A stretch of 64,000 nucleotides of DNA from Paenibacillus silagei (GTDB lineage Bacteria; Bacillota; Bacilli; Paenibacillales; Paenibacillaceae). The position numbers and the translations under genes were made by a program. The stretch spans positions 1 to 64,000 of the forward strand of contig NZ_JAGGLV010000014.1 of the NCBI RefSeq assembly GCF_017874735.1, read 5' to 3'. Positions 34,715 through 41,743 of the stretch are shown one piece after another (position 1 is the first letter of the stretch; each line of letters opens with the position of its first letter). The notes under the pieces were generated by a model. The model made no database searches. It was not told where the DNA came from and saw only the letters and a program-made list of their open reading frames with translations.

Positions 34715-36810
34715 CGGTGAAGGATAACGCAGAAGCTGCGGGTGGAGGGCTGGATCAGCGGCAACGGCTGATTCATAAGGTGACCGGACTGGAATCCCGC
34801 TATGACTCGGCCATTTGCATGCTGCGCTCCCCGTTCAGCAGCCCGGGGTATCATACGACGCTGAAGCAGGCGGAGTTCATCCACTCCACCAGAGACTCGC
34901 TCAGCTATGCGCTTGGACTGCTCGACACGGGGCTGGCCTGTTATGAAGAGCGGGCATTCGATATTATCCGGCAGGTCATCTCCTTGCAGGATACGGACCC
35001 GGCGCATGATACCTTCGGCATCTGGTCCTGGTTCTATGAGGAGCCGCTGGACCAGATGGCTCCGCCGGACTGGAATTGGGCGGACTTCTGCGGCAGCCGA
35101 CTGGTGCAGGCCCTTTCGCGCCACGGCCACCGTTTCCCGCACGATCTGCGGGAAGCAGCCGTCTTGTCCATAGAGTGTGCCTGCGAAGCCATTATCCGGC
35201 GCAATGTCGGACCGGATTATACCAATATTGCGATTATTGGCGCGTTCGTGACCAGAATTGCCGGGGAGAAGCTGGGGCGTAAGGATTATGCGGACTATGG
35301 GCTGGAGCGGCTCAGGAGGCTGCATGCTCATACCCTGAAGCATGGGGCTTTTCAGGAATTTAACAGCCCTGTCTACACCTACATTGCCATTCTGGAGCTG
35401 TCGAAGCTTCAGTCCGAGACCTCGGACAGCAGGGTTAAGGCATGGACCAGAGAACTGCTAGAGCTGACCTGGAGGACCGTGGCCGGGTATTATCACCCCG
35501 CCACGGCCCAGTGGTCCGGCCCGCATTCCCGCTGTTACGGAGTGCTGCTGGAGGACCAGAGCAAGGCGTTTCTGCAACTGGCGACAGGAGGAGCCGTGAT
35601 GTTCTTCCCATGGGAGGAGCTGCCTTACGAAGAGGAATGGTATATGAGCGGCATCCATTGTCCCCCTGCCTATCTGAAGGGCTTCAAGGTTCCTGAGACG
35701 AAGGAGATAAGGCAACGCTTGGAAGGGGAGGAGAAAGGGCAGGAGCAGGGGACAGGGAAAGAGCGGAAGCGGGAGTTGGGCCAGGAACAAGGGCGGGATC
35801 AGGAATGGGATCAGGAGCGGAATGGGGAGCAAGGTCGGGATCAGGTGCAAGGTCAGGGTCAGGTGCAAGGTCGGGATCAGGTGCAAGGTCAGGGTCAGGG
35901 GCAGGGTCAGGGTCAGGGTCAGGGGCAGGGGCAAGATCGGGATCAGGAGCAAGGTCAGGGTCAGGTGCAAAATCACAATCAGGGGTATGACGGCAAGTGG
36001 GCGGTCACTTATATGACTCTGCAGTGGAGCATGGGCTCCTTCACCCATAGTGATCTGTGGAACCAAAGACGGCCGCTGCTGATCTATGCCAATAATAACG
36101 GACAGCCCTCATATCTCCGGCTCCGCTGCCTGCATGACGGCTATGACTACTGTTCCGCACGCTTTCAATCGCTGCAGGAAGCAGGCCATGTGCTGTTCGG
36201 GATCGATTTCATAACGGATGGCGGGGATACCCATCCGAATCTGGACCGGACCGGCGGTGTGATTGCGGCTTCGGACCTGCGGCTGCGGCTGGAGGTTGGC
36301 GGCGCTCTGGAGGGAGTTACAGCCGCATTAACAGAAGAAGGTACGGTTATCACCATTGCAGGAACGGAGTTTCGCCTGACAACCTGGTTCGCGGCATTCA
36401 GCGGGCAAGCGGATGCAGGCAACCGATTGGTGTGGGAACTTCATAAGGCAGACGGCCGGATGAATATCGATATGATTCTCTACGCCGGTCCGCGCAGGAT
36501 GCTGGACTTCACCTCCATGCAGCAGGCTGCGCTGGTGTTCTCTCTGGCGGCTGGGGAGGAGGGGAGATTGAACTCTGCCCCGCTTCTGGAGCTGACGGAT
36601 GAGGGCGGCCTGCGGGTTAGCAGTGGAAGCGAGCACGAAGGGGGCAGAGCGCAGGGAGTTGCAGGAGGGAAGGCGGCGGGAGCGAATGAAGTCAACGAAT
36701 GGAATGAAGCGAATGCTGAGGAGGGAGATGGGGGGGCGAAAATCGTAAAAATCGTAAAAAGCATGAAAGGCGGGTTCGTACTTAATCTGCGGCCGGCTCC
36801 GGGAGAGTAG
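34711..36810 (+). CDS. Unassigned polysaccharide-locus protein with low-complexity insert
   Basis: This 699-residue cytoplasmic protein starts on the ATG that overlaps the GH105 stop (ATGA), so translation is coupled. Residues 1-330 are helical and look like an alpha/alpha toroid, with conserved-looking N-W-A-D-F-C-G, D-Y-T-N-I-A and E-F-N-S-P-V-Y-T. Residues 427-699 are beta-rich. This layout is seen in polysaccharide lyases and heparinase-like proteins, but I do not recognise the family. A 90-residue Q/G/D/E/R insert (about 335-426) splits the two domains, and a second low-complexity stretch lies near 645-680. Context suggests a lyase or hydrolase on uronic-acid glycans. Confidence 0.7.
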   Translation: MTVKDNAEAAGGGLDQRQRLIHKVTGLESRYDSAICMLRSPFSSPGYHTTLKQAEFIHSTRDSLSYALGLLDTGLACYEERAFDIIRQVISLQDTDPAHDTFGIWSWFYEEPLDQMAPPDWNWADFCGSRLVQALSRHGHRFPHDLREAAVLSIECACEAIIRRNVGPDYTNIAIIGAFVTRIAGEKLGRKDYADYGLERLRRLHAHTLKHGAFQEFNSPVYTYIAILELSKLQSETSDSRVKAWTRELLELTWRTVAGYYHPATAQWSGPHSRCYGVLLEDQSKAFLQLATGGAVMFFPWEELPYEEEWYMSGIHCPPAYLKGFKVPETKEIRQRLEGEEKGQEQGTGKERKRELGQEQGRDQEWDQERNGEQGRDQVQGQGQVQGRDQVQGQGQGQGQGQGQGQGQDRDQEQGQGQVQNHNQGYDGKWAVTYMTLQWSMGSFTHSDLWNQRRPLLIYANNNGQPSYLRLRCLHDGYDYCSARFQSLQEAGHVLFGIDFITDGGDTHPNLDRTGGVIAASDLRLRLEVGGALEGVTAALTEEGTVITIAGTEFRLTTWFAAFSGQADAGNRLVWELHKADGRMNIDMILYAGPRRMLDFTSMQQAALVFSLAAGEEGRLNSAPLLELTDEGGLRVSSGSEHEGGRAQGVAGGKAAGANEVNEWNEANAEEGDGGAKIVKIVKSMKGGFVLNLRPAPGE
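35713..35988 (+). repeat. Coding low-complexity insert of GGTCAG-type hexamers
   Basis: Repeats of GGTCAG, GGGCAG and GTGCAA encode Q-G, V-Q-G and R-D-Q runs between the two predicted domains. The frame is kept open because the unit is a multiple of three. Confidence 0.8.
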
Positions 36811-36833
36811 CTGATAACAACGGTCAAAGGCTG

Positions 36834-37119
36834 AATGTAATCGAAAAACCGACCACAATTGGACTGGGTGCGCCACGTAAGCCAAATGTAATCGAAAAAC
36901 CGACCACAATTGGACCGGGCGCGCCACGTAGGCCCAATGTAATCGAAAAACCGACCACAATTGGACCGGGCGCGCCACGTAGGCCCAATGTAATCGAAAA
37001 ACCGACCACAATTGGACCGGGCGCGCCACGTAGGCCGAATGTAATCGAAAAACCGACCATAATTGGACCGGGCGCGCCACGTAGGCCGAATGTAATCGAA
37101 AAACCGACCACAATGCGCA
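36834..37119 (+). repeat. Tandem array D: six copies of a 51-bp intergenic repeat
   Basis: Copies begin with AATGTAATCG at 36834, 36885, 36936, 36987, 37038 and 37089, a strict 51-bp period; the last is partial. The unit is AATGTAATCGAAAAACCGAC, CACAATTGGACC, GGGCGCGCC, ACGTAGGCC. The core GAAAAACCGAMCACAAT recurs at 8408 and 57308. Because 51 is divisible by three, long reading frames with 17-residue repeats appear on the minus strand; I regard them as artefacts. The region lies between convergent genes. Confidence 0.92.
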
Positions 37120-37253
37120 GGGTGGGCAGTCCATTATGAAAATGAGAGCAATAAACAATAATTCCTTGCAGATGCGGAGCGGATAACGGACAAAGCGATG
37201 GTACTGCTGATTTCCGCTCCGGCATCTCTACAGCCTGTACGGTCACCGCTCTG

Positions 37254-38759
37254 TCATAGGTCTGCGAACTTCACCTCAGGAAAACGGGGGTCCGGCTCGT
37301 TTAACAACTTACCGCCTTCCTTTTTCAAATATTTATTAAAAAAGTCCAGTATATATGCATTCGTGATGGCATCGGCTCTTTCGGGCGCAAGTTGTCCGAT
37401 AGCACCAAGTATCTGAAAGATCGGAGAAATAAACTGTGCATTCGTAAAGTTCAAATGCTCTGTATTGTCAATGTAGAGCACTTGCCCTCCTGCTTCTATG
37501 GCTTCCCGCATCCGTTGAAGCTCTAACTTCTTGGCTTGGGCCGTTTGATTCTCCCATTCCCTAGTCGAACCCATCTCTTTAAGCTCTGCATCGGTATAGA
37601 CCTTATTCTGCATCACCCTCTGGAACGACTTGGAATTGCTTTCCGAATTCATGAACATAAATGGTTTGTGCAGGCGGCCCCGGTCTTGCAGCCGATACAG
37701 TCCTCCATCCAGATCTATTCCAGCCGTAATGCGCGGATCATACGAAGCATCATAGGCGGTAGCCCCGCCGATCGAATGGCCGAATATGCCTACATGGGCC
37801 AGATCCATTTTCCCTTTGAAACGGCTTGCGGTCTGCCCGGATTGGAGAAGCTCGAACTGATCTAATACAAATGACACATCCTCAGTGAGAACTTTGCCCA
37901 GCATATCGCGGGTTTGGCTTTCGGTCATGTAATCATTCTGGGATGAAAATAGCTGATCGGTAGTATTGGCCACGACCCGTCCATCCGGGAATTCAGTAGC
38001 AAATGTATTATACGTGTGGTCTATCGCAGCTACAATATATCCATGACTCGCAAGCTCTTCAGCCTGAGTCGTATGAAGGAACCGGGAAGAGCCATTGCCC
38101 GGATTCACAATAATTAACGGATGCTGGTTACTTGCCGAAGCGATCTCTGCCCCCGGATAAGCGTGACTGGCCACAAACTTCAGATATTGAAAAGTAAACC
38201 CCGGAAGACCGTATTGCTCAGCCATATAGCTTAAGATGCCCGGACTTGAAATCCAAGGAGCATACGCACCGCCGGTACTGGTTTCAGCCGGATACCACAC
38301 CTGTACCATCAATTCCCTGCTCCGCCCTCCAGTGCTGTCGAAGCTCTCTTTCCGGGCTGTATCTACAAAATGAAAAGCTTGTGTGCCGACCTTGAACGCA
38401 CCTGCCGGTGCAGGCAGCTTGAATACAGGGAAAACATACATAAGTCCCGCCGTTGCAACAAGCATCATCACTATCGCCGTATACGCTAAGCCCCGGAGGA
38501 AGCGCGGGATTCGGGGCAGAGCGTTCTTTTTAACATAATGATACATTGAAACAGCCAACAACATCATCGTTACGCCGTACAGCAGCAATAGCTGAATCCG
38601 GTAGCCTTCTGCCGCCCAATGAATGAACATAATAAGTGTAGCGGTCCCGCTTGCGATGAGTAAGGGTATGATCCGGCGGTCCTTATGCAGCAAGAGTGTT
38701 AATACAAGCACAATAATATCCGAGAAAAAAAGCAACATTTCGAATAATCTCATGTTCAA
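37254..38759 (-). CDS. Membrane-anchored alpha/beta hydrolase, PAF-acetylhydrolase-like
   Basis: This 501-residue protein has four N-terminal hydrophobic helices (about 8-25, 28-48, 55-75 and 90-110), then an alpha/beta hydrolase domain resembling platelet-activating-factor acetylhydrolase. The nucleophile is S329 in G-H-S-I-G-G, with a candidate acid in G-I-D-L-D-G (D349 or D351) and base H435 in N-T-E-H. P-G-N-G near 220 may form the oxyanion region. It probably hydrolyses an ester or lipid at the membrane. It is monocistronic and convergent with the glycosidase operon across the repeat array. Confidence 0.85.
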   Translation of the reverse strand: MNMRLFEMLLFFSDIIVLVLTLLLHKDRRIIPLLIASGTATLIMFIHWAAEGYRIQLLLLYGVTMMLLAVSMYHYVKKNALPRIPRFLRGLAYTAIVMMLVATAGLMYVFPVFKLPAPAGAFKVGTQAFHFVDTARKESFDSTGGRSRELMVQVWYPAETSTGGAYAPWISSPGILSYMAEQYGLPGFTFQYLKFVASHAYPGAEIASASNQHPLIIVNPGNGSSRFLHTTQAEELASHGYIVAAIDHTYNTFATEFPDGRVVANTTDQLFSSQNDYMTESQTRDMLGKVLTEDVSFVLDQFELLQSGQTASRFKGKMDLAHVGIFGHSIGGATAYDASYDPRITAGIDLDGGLYRLQDRGRLHKPFMFMNSESNSKSFQRVMQNKVYTDAELKEMGSTREWENQTAQAKKLELQRMREAIEAGGQVLYIDNTEHLNFTNAQFISPIFQILGAIGQLAPERADAITNAYILDFFNKYLKKEGGKLLNEPDPRFPEVKFADL

Positions 38760-38861
38760 TCTCCTTTTGACTAATGTTCATTTTGGTTTCTTATCTGCTC
38801 AATATAAAGACGGTGTTGCCCGCTAAAATATATCAATCCCCTGTATGTTGCTATAAACGAC

Positions 38862-38889
38862 AAAAAACCACTGGTATGCCCAGCGGTTT
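38862..38889 (-). terminator. Terminator of hflX
   Basis: On the minus strand AAACCGCTGG pairs with CCAGTGGTTT around a five-base loop and runs into TTTTTT. A second, GC-rich hairpin at about 38928-38962, lacking a U-tract, lies closer to the stop codon. Confidence 0.85.
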
Positions 38890-38980
38890 GGTTGTATCGT
38901 ATTCAGGTCCCCGCTCAGGAACATAGCACAAGGAGCTGGCCCCGTAATGCGGGGACCAGCTCCTGTGACATTCAGCGATT

Positions 38981-40252
38981 TTATTGTGGCAGCTCTACAA
39001 AATCATCTCTGAACCGCTCGTAATCGGCGGCCCGGCATTCCAGCTTCAGGCGTGTGCCCTGCTCTTCGTAGCTGACGGACTGCACATCGGCATGTTCGTT
39101 GAAATAGGAGACAATGCTGCCCCGGTCGAACGGGACCAGGATCTCACACTGTACATAGTCGGTGAAGATGCGGCTGCGGATCAGAGTGACCAGCTCGGCG
39201 ATCCCGCGGTTTTTCTTAGCAGACAGGGTTACAGAGTTCTCCTCCACCTGCGGGTAGGGGTCCTCCCCCAGATCAGCCTTGTTGTAGGCGTACAGGGTAG
39301 GGATTCCGTCAGCGCCCAGCGCCTTCAGGGTCTCATTCGTTACCGCCATATGCTGCTCATGCTGCGGATCGGCAATATCGACGACATGAATCAGCAGATC
39401 GGCTTCCGTTACCTCCTCCAGAGTCGAGCGGAACGCCTTCACCAGATGATGAGGCAGCTGGCTGACGAAGCCTACGGTGTCGGTTAACAGGAAGGTCTTG
39501 TGATCGGGCAGCACAATGCTGCGCACTGAGGTCTCAAGCGTCGCGAACAGCATATCCTTGGCGAGCACGCCTTTGCCCGAACCGGGATGATAGGTCTCCA
39601 CCAGTGTGTTCATTAAGCTGGACTTGCCGGTGTTGGTGTAGCCGACCAGACAGACCACAGGCACCTCATTCTTATGCCGCTGCTTACGCTGGATCTGACG
39701 CCTTGCGACCTGCGTCTGCAGCTCTAACTGAAGCGCCGAGATCCGCTCTTCAATCCGTCTGCGGTCCAGCTCCAGCTTCGTTTCCCCAGCTCCCCGGTTC
39801 TTCAAGCCGGCCCCGCCGCCCTGTCTGCCGAGAGATTCGCGCAGGCCGCTCAGGCGGGGAAGCATATATTGCAGCTGTGCGACCTCTACCTGCAGCTGAG
39901 CCTCCTTGGTCTTCGCCCGTGAGGCGAAGATATTCAGAATCAGAATGGTCCGGTCAATAACCTGGCGGTCCAGGGCGGACTCCAGATTGCGGATCTGGGA
40001 AGGGGACAGCTCATCGTTGAAAATAACGATCGGTGCTTCATGCTGCTCCATCAGCAGCGCCAGCTCCTGGATTTTGCCGGTCCCGATGTAATGCGACGGG
40101 TTCACCCGGCTGGACTTCTGGCTAAGCTCAGCCACGACCTCAATCTCGCAGGCGGCTGCCAGATTGCGCAGCTCCTCCATCGAATAAGCGAAGTTCGTGT
40201 CGTTCTGCAGCTGCATGCCGACGATAACGGCTTTCTGTAGTATGGGTTCCAT
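38981..40252 (-). CDS. hflX: Ribosome-associated GTPase HflX
   Basis: This ~423-residue GTPase has the HflX N-terminal domain (G-T-G-K near 57, N-R-G-A-G-E-T-K-L near 152-160), a coiled coil, then the G domain with G1 G-Y-T-N-T-G-K-S at 204-211, D-T-V-G-F-V near 257 and N-K-A-D near 322. HflX splits stalled 70S ribosomes, and some HflX proteins give macrolide-lincosamide tolerance. I chose ATG 40252 because GGAGG lies eleven bases upstream; ATG 40270 is part of that sequence. It is preceded by a 450-base leader with a terminator just before its ribosome site, which implies attenuation control. Confidence 0.95.
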   Translation of the reverse strand: MEPILQKAVIVGMQLQNDTNFAYSMEELRNLAAACEIEVVAELSQKSSRVNPSHYIGTGKIQELALLMEQHEAPIVIFNDELSPSQIRNLESALDRQVIDRTILILNIFASRAKTKEAQLQVEVAQLQYMLPRLSGLRESLGRQGGGAGLKNRGAGETKLELDRRRIEERISALQLELQTQVARRQIQRKQRHKNEVPVVCLVGYTNTGKSSLMNTLVETYHPGSGKGVLAKDMLFATLETSVRSIVLPDHKTFLLTDTVGFVSQLPHHLVKAFRSTLEEVTEADLLIHVVDIADPQHEQHMAVTNETLKALGADGIPTLYAYNKADLGEDPYPQVEENSVTLSAKKNRGIAELVTLIRSRIFTDYVQCEILVPFDRGSIVSYFNEHADVQSVSYEEQGTRLKLECRAADYERFRDDFVELPQ

Positions 40253-40287
40253 ATATAGATCAACCTCCATAGTGTAATTTGAGCATC

Positions 40288-40315
40288 AAAAAAGCACAGG
40301 CAGTCTGCCTGTGCT
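40288..40315 (-). terminator. Attenuator terminator in the hflX leader
   Basis: In the RNA, AGCACAGGCA (40315-40306) pairs with TGCCTGTGCT (40302-40293) over a three-base loop, followed by six U. It lies 35 bases before the hflX start codon and downstream of its promoter, so it can only act as a conditional terminator. Confidence 0.85.
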
Positions 40316-40602
40316 AACAGTAGTTGGAGGAACAACAGAATAAAGTCTGGTATAGCCCGCTGCGCGGGAGCAGCTATACGGCCATGCTTGCCATAGACAC
40401 CATGAAGGTTCAAGCGGCAAGGGCGAGGGCCCCGGCAACTTCAAAAGATATAGAGCTAATCCTCCTGGTAAACACAGAATCTGGCGGAGCGGATACAGGC
40501 CTTATTGGGCACAGGGTACCGGTTCCGGGAATCAGTGTACGGGTTGCGGATTAACAGGTGTATGCTATGGGTTACGTGTTATGGACAGACTTATCCTGAG
40601 TC

Positions 40603-40654
40603 CTCTGCACAAGGCAGAGCTTTCGCGCTATGGGAAAATAATTAGCCGCGCAAA
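40603..40654 (-). promoter_or_regulatory. Alternative RNA pairings in the hflX leader
   Basis: Three pairings compete. The end of the leader-peptide frame (40654-40643) pairs with 40630-40621. CTCTGC pairs with GCAGAG locally (40619-40603). Third, CTGCCTTGTGC (40617-40607) can pair with the terminator arm GCACAGGCAG at 40314-40305 through ten base pairs and one bulge, which would act as an antiterminator. Confidence 0.55.
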
Positions 40655-40680
40655 GTGCGAATCCGGATATAGTCTATCAC
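40642..40680 (-). CDS. Leader peptide MIDYIRIRTLRG upstream of hflX
   Basis: A 12-codon frame starts at GTG with GGAGGG six bases upstream, one of the best ribosome sites in the window, and ends at TAA. The peptide contains R-I-R, the +X+ pattern at which macrolides stall ribosomes (known for ErmDL-type leaders), followed by T-L-R-G. It begins about 25 bases after the predicted transcription start. Its last codons are part of a hairpin, so ribosome position can alter leader folding. Its translation and drug response are inference. Confidence 0.7.
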   Translation of the reverse strand: MIDYIRIRTLRG

Positions 40681-40712
40681 ACGCAACCCTCCGTTCTAAA
40701 AAAGTTACATTG

Positions 40713-40741
40713 ATTTTAGCACAGTGTCTGTGAATTGACAA
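40713..40741 (-). promoter_or_regulatory. Sigma-A promoter of the hflX leader
   Basis: On the minus strand TTGTCA (40741-40736) and TAAAAT (40718-40713) are separated by 17 bp. Transcription would start near 40706, giving a leader of about 450 bases. Confidence 0.75.
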
Positions 40742-40825
40742 CTGCCATGGTCTGTCAATCGACCAGAAACTTCCAATTATATCTGCATATCCTATTGAAT
40801 ACAGCTCTAACGGAGGGTGATAACT

Positions 40826-41620
40826 ATGCCTATACTGACAACCAATATGTTAACAAAGAACCCTACCCCGGGAGCAGGACTCATCAGTCAGGCAGTAGTG
40901 AAGGTAGTAAACAATGGGATGGCCCAGGGATCGGTCTATTTGACTGGTTACAACAACGATGTAAGTCCCTCCACGCTGTTCGCGCAGGAGTTGTTCGAGT
41001 CGAACTATCGGGAGGTTGTGACCAAAACGTATAATATTACGCAGAATTTTTTCCAATTCAATATTTCCTACTCCCAGGAGCAGGTACGGGTGCGGATCTT
41101 CCTTGTGGACAGCAGCGGGCTCTGGAGTCCCGTTACCCTGCAGCCCGTGGCGCTTAGCCGGATTACCTCAGAGTTTCGTAACAATATCCCCGTAACGAGC
41201 AGCGACACCGCAGCCATCAGCTTCCGCAGAAGCACTACGATCGCCGTTCCTGAAGCAGTGGCCGCCGAGATCGTTCCAGACGGGCTGGAGATTCTAGCCT
41301 CTACCCCTATCCGCTATAAGGTGATAGCCGGGGGGACCGTGAATGGAACTTTTGTGAATTACCCTACGCCGACTACGGCTATTCCAGTCACTGAAACAGC
41401 GCTGCTGGTGAACTATACCTGTACAACAGTCACCGGCGGACGGGTGCTGACTCAAGGCATCGGCTCCGGCATATCCGGAGCCTACCAGAATGTGGCGTTG
41501 AACCTGCTGAATCAGCGGCTCGCCTACGATCTTCAGCAAGTGCCGGTTACGCTGGTGGTCAGCTCGCTTGCCGGTGAGGACAATGTGGCGGCTACCTTCA
41601 GAATGTCCGAGCAATGGTGA
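40826..41620 (+). CDS. Hypothetical surface-type protein related to the collagen protein N-terminus
   Basis: This 264-residue protein has no signal peptide and no recognised catalytic motif. Residues 1-112 align by eye with residues 1-115 of the collagen-like protein at 21618: Q-A-V-V-K-V-V-N-N against Q-V-T-V-R-I-V-N-R, then Y-L-T-G-Y against S-L-Q-G-Y, with similar strand spacing after that. The rest is beta-rich and ends in V-A-A-T-F-R-M-S-E-Q-W. A spore-surface role is possible. GGAGG lies nine bases before the ATG. It is divergent from hflX. Confidence 0.7.
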   Translation: MPILTTNMLTKNPTPGAGLISQAVVKVVNNGMAQGSVYLTGYNNDVSPSTLFAQELFESNYREVVTKTYNITQNFFQFNISYSQEQVRVRIFLVDSSGLWSPVTLQPVALSRITSEFRNNIPVTSSDTAAISFRRSTTIAVPEAVAAEIVPDGLEILASTPIRYKVIAGGTVNGTFVNYPTPTTAIPVTETALLVNYTCTTVTGGRVLTQGIGSGISGAYQNVALNLLNQRLAYDLQQVPVTLVVSSLAGEDNVAATFRMSEQW

Positions 41621-41743
41621 AGGCCGAGGGGGGGAGATCCAGTAATGCCACGCTGGCTGACTGGTAATAGACCGATGCCAGACTGATGCCAGACCTGTAG
41701 CAGATAAAAGATAGCCGGAACAGGCGGTATCCACAGTGGCGGG

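Noticed and set aside
36328..37246. Minus-strand frames with 17-residue repeats across the 51-bp array
   Set aside because: 51 is divisible by three, so the array stays open by arithmetic. One frame runs into the 3' part of a real gene on the other strand, and neither has a convincing start.
40102..40413. Minus-strand 103-codon frame over the hflX attenuator
   Set aside because: It spans the terminator and overlaps the start of hflX in another frame, with no homology or good start. The short leader peptide upstream is the better-supported frame.
41294..41734. Minus-strand frame opposite the hypothetical gene at 40826
   Set aside because: It is a shadow of the opposite frame. The plus-strand gene has an ideal GGAGG and a plausible protein pattern.
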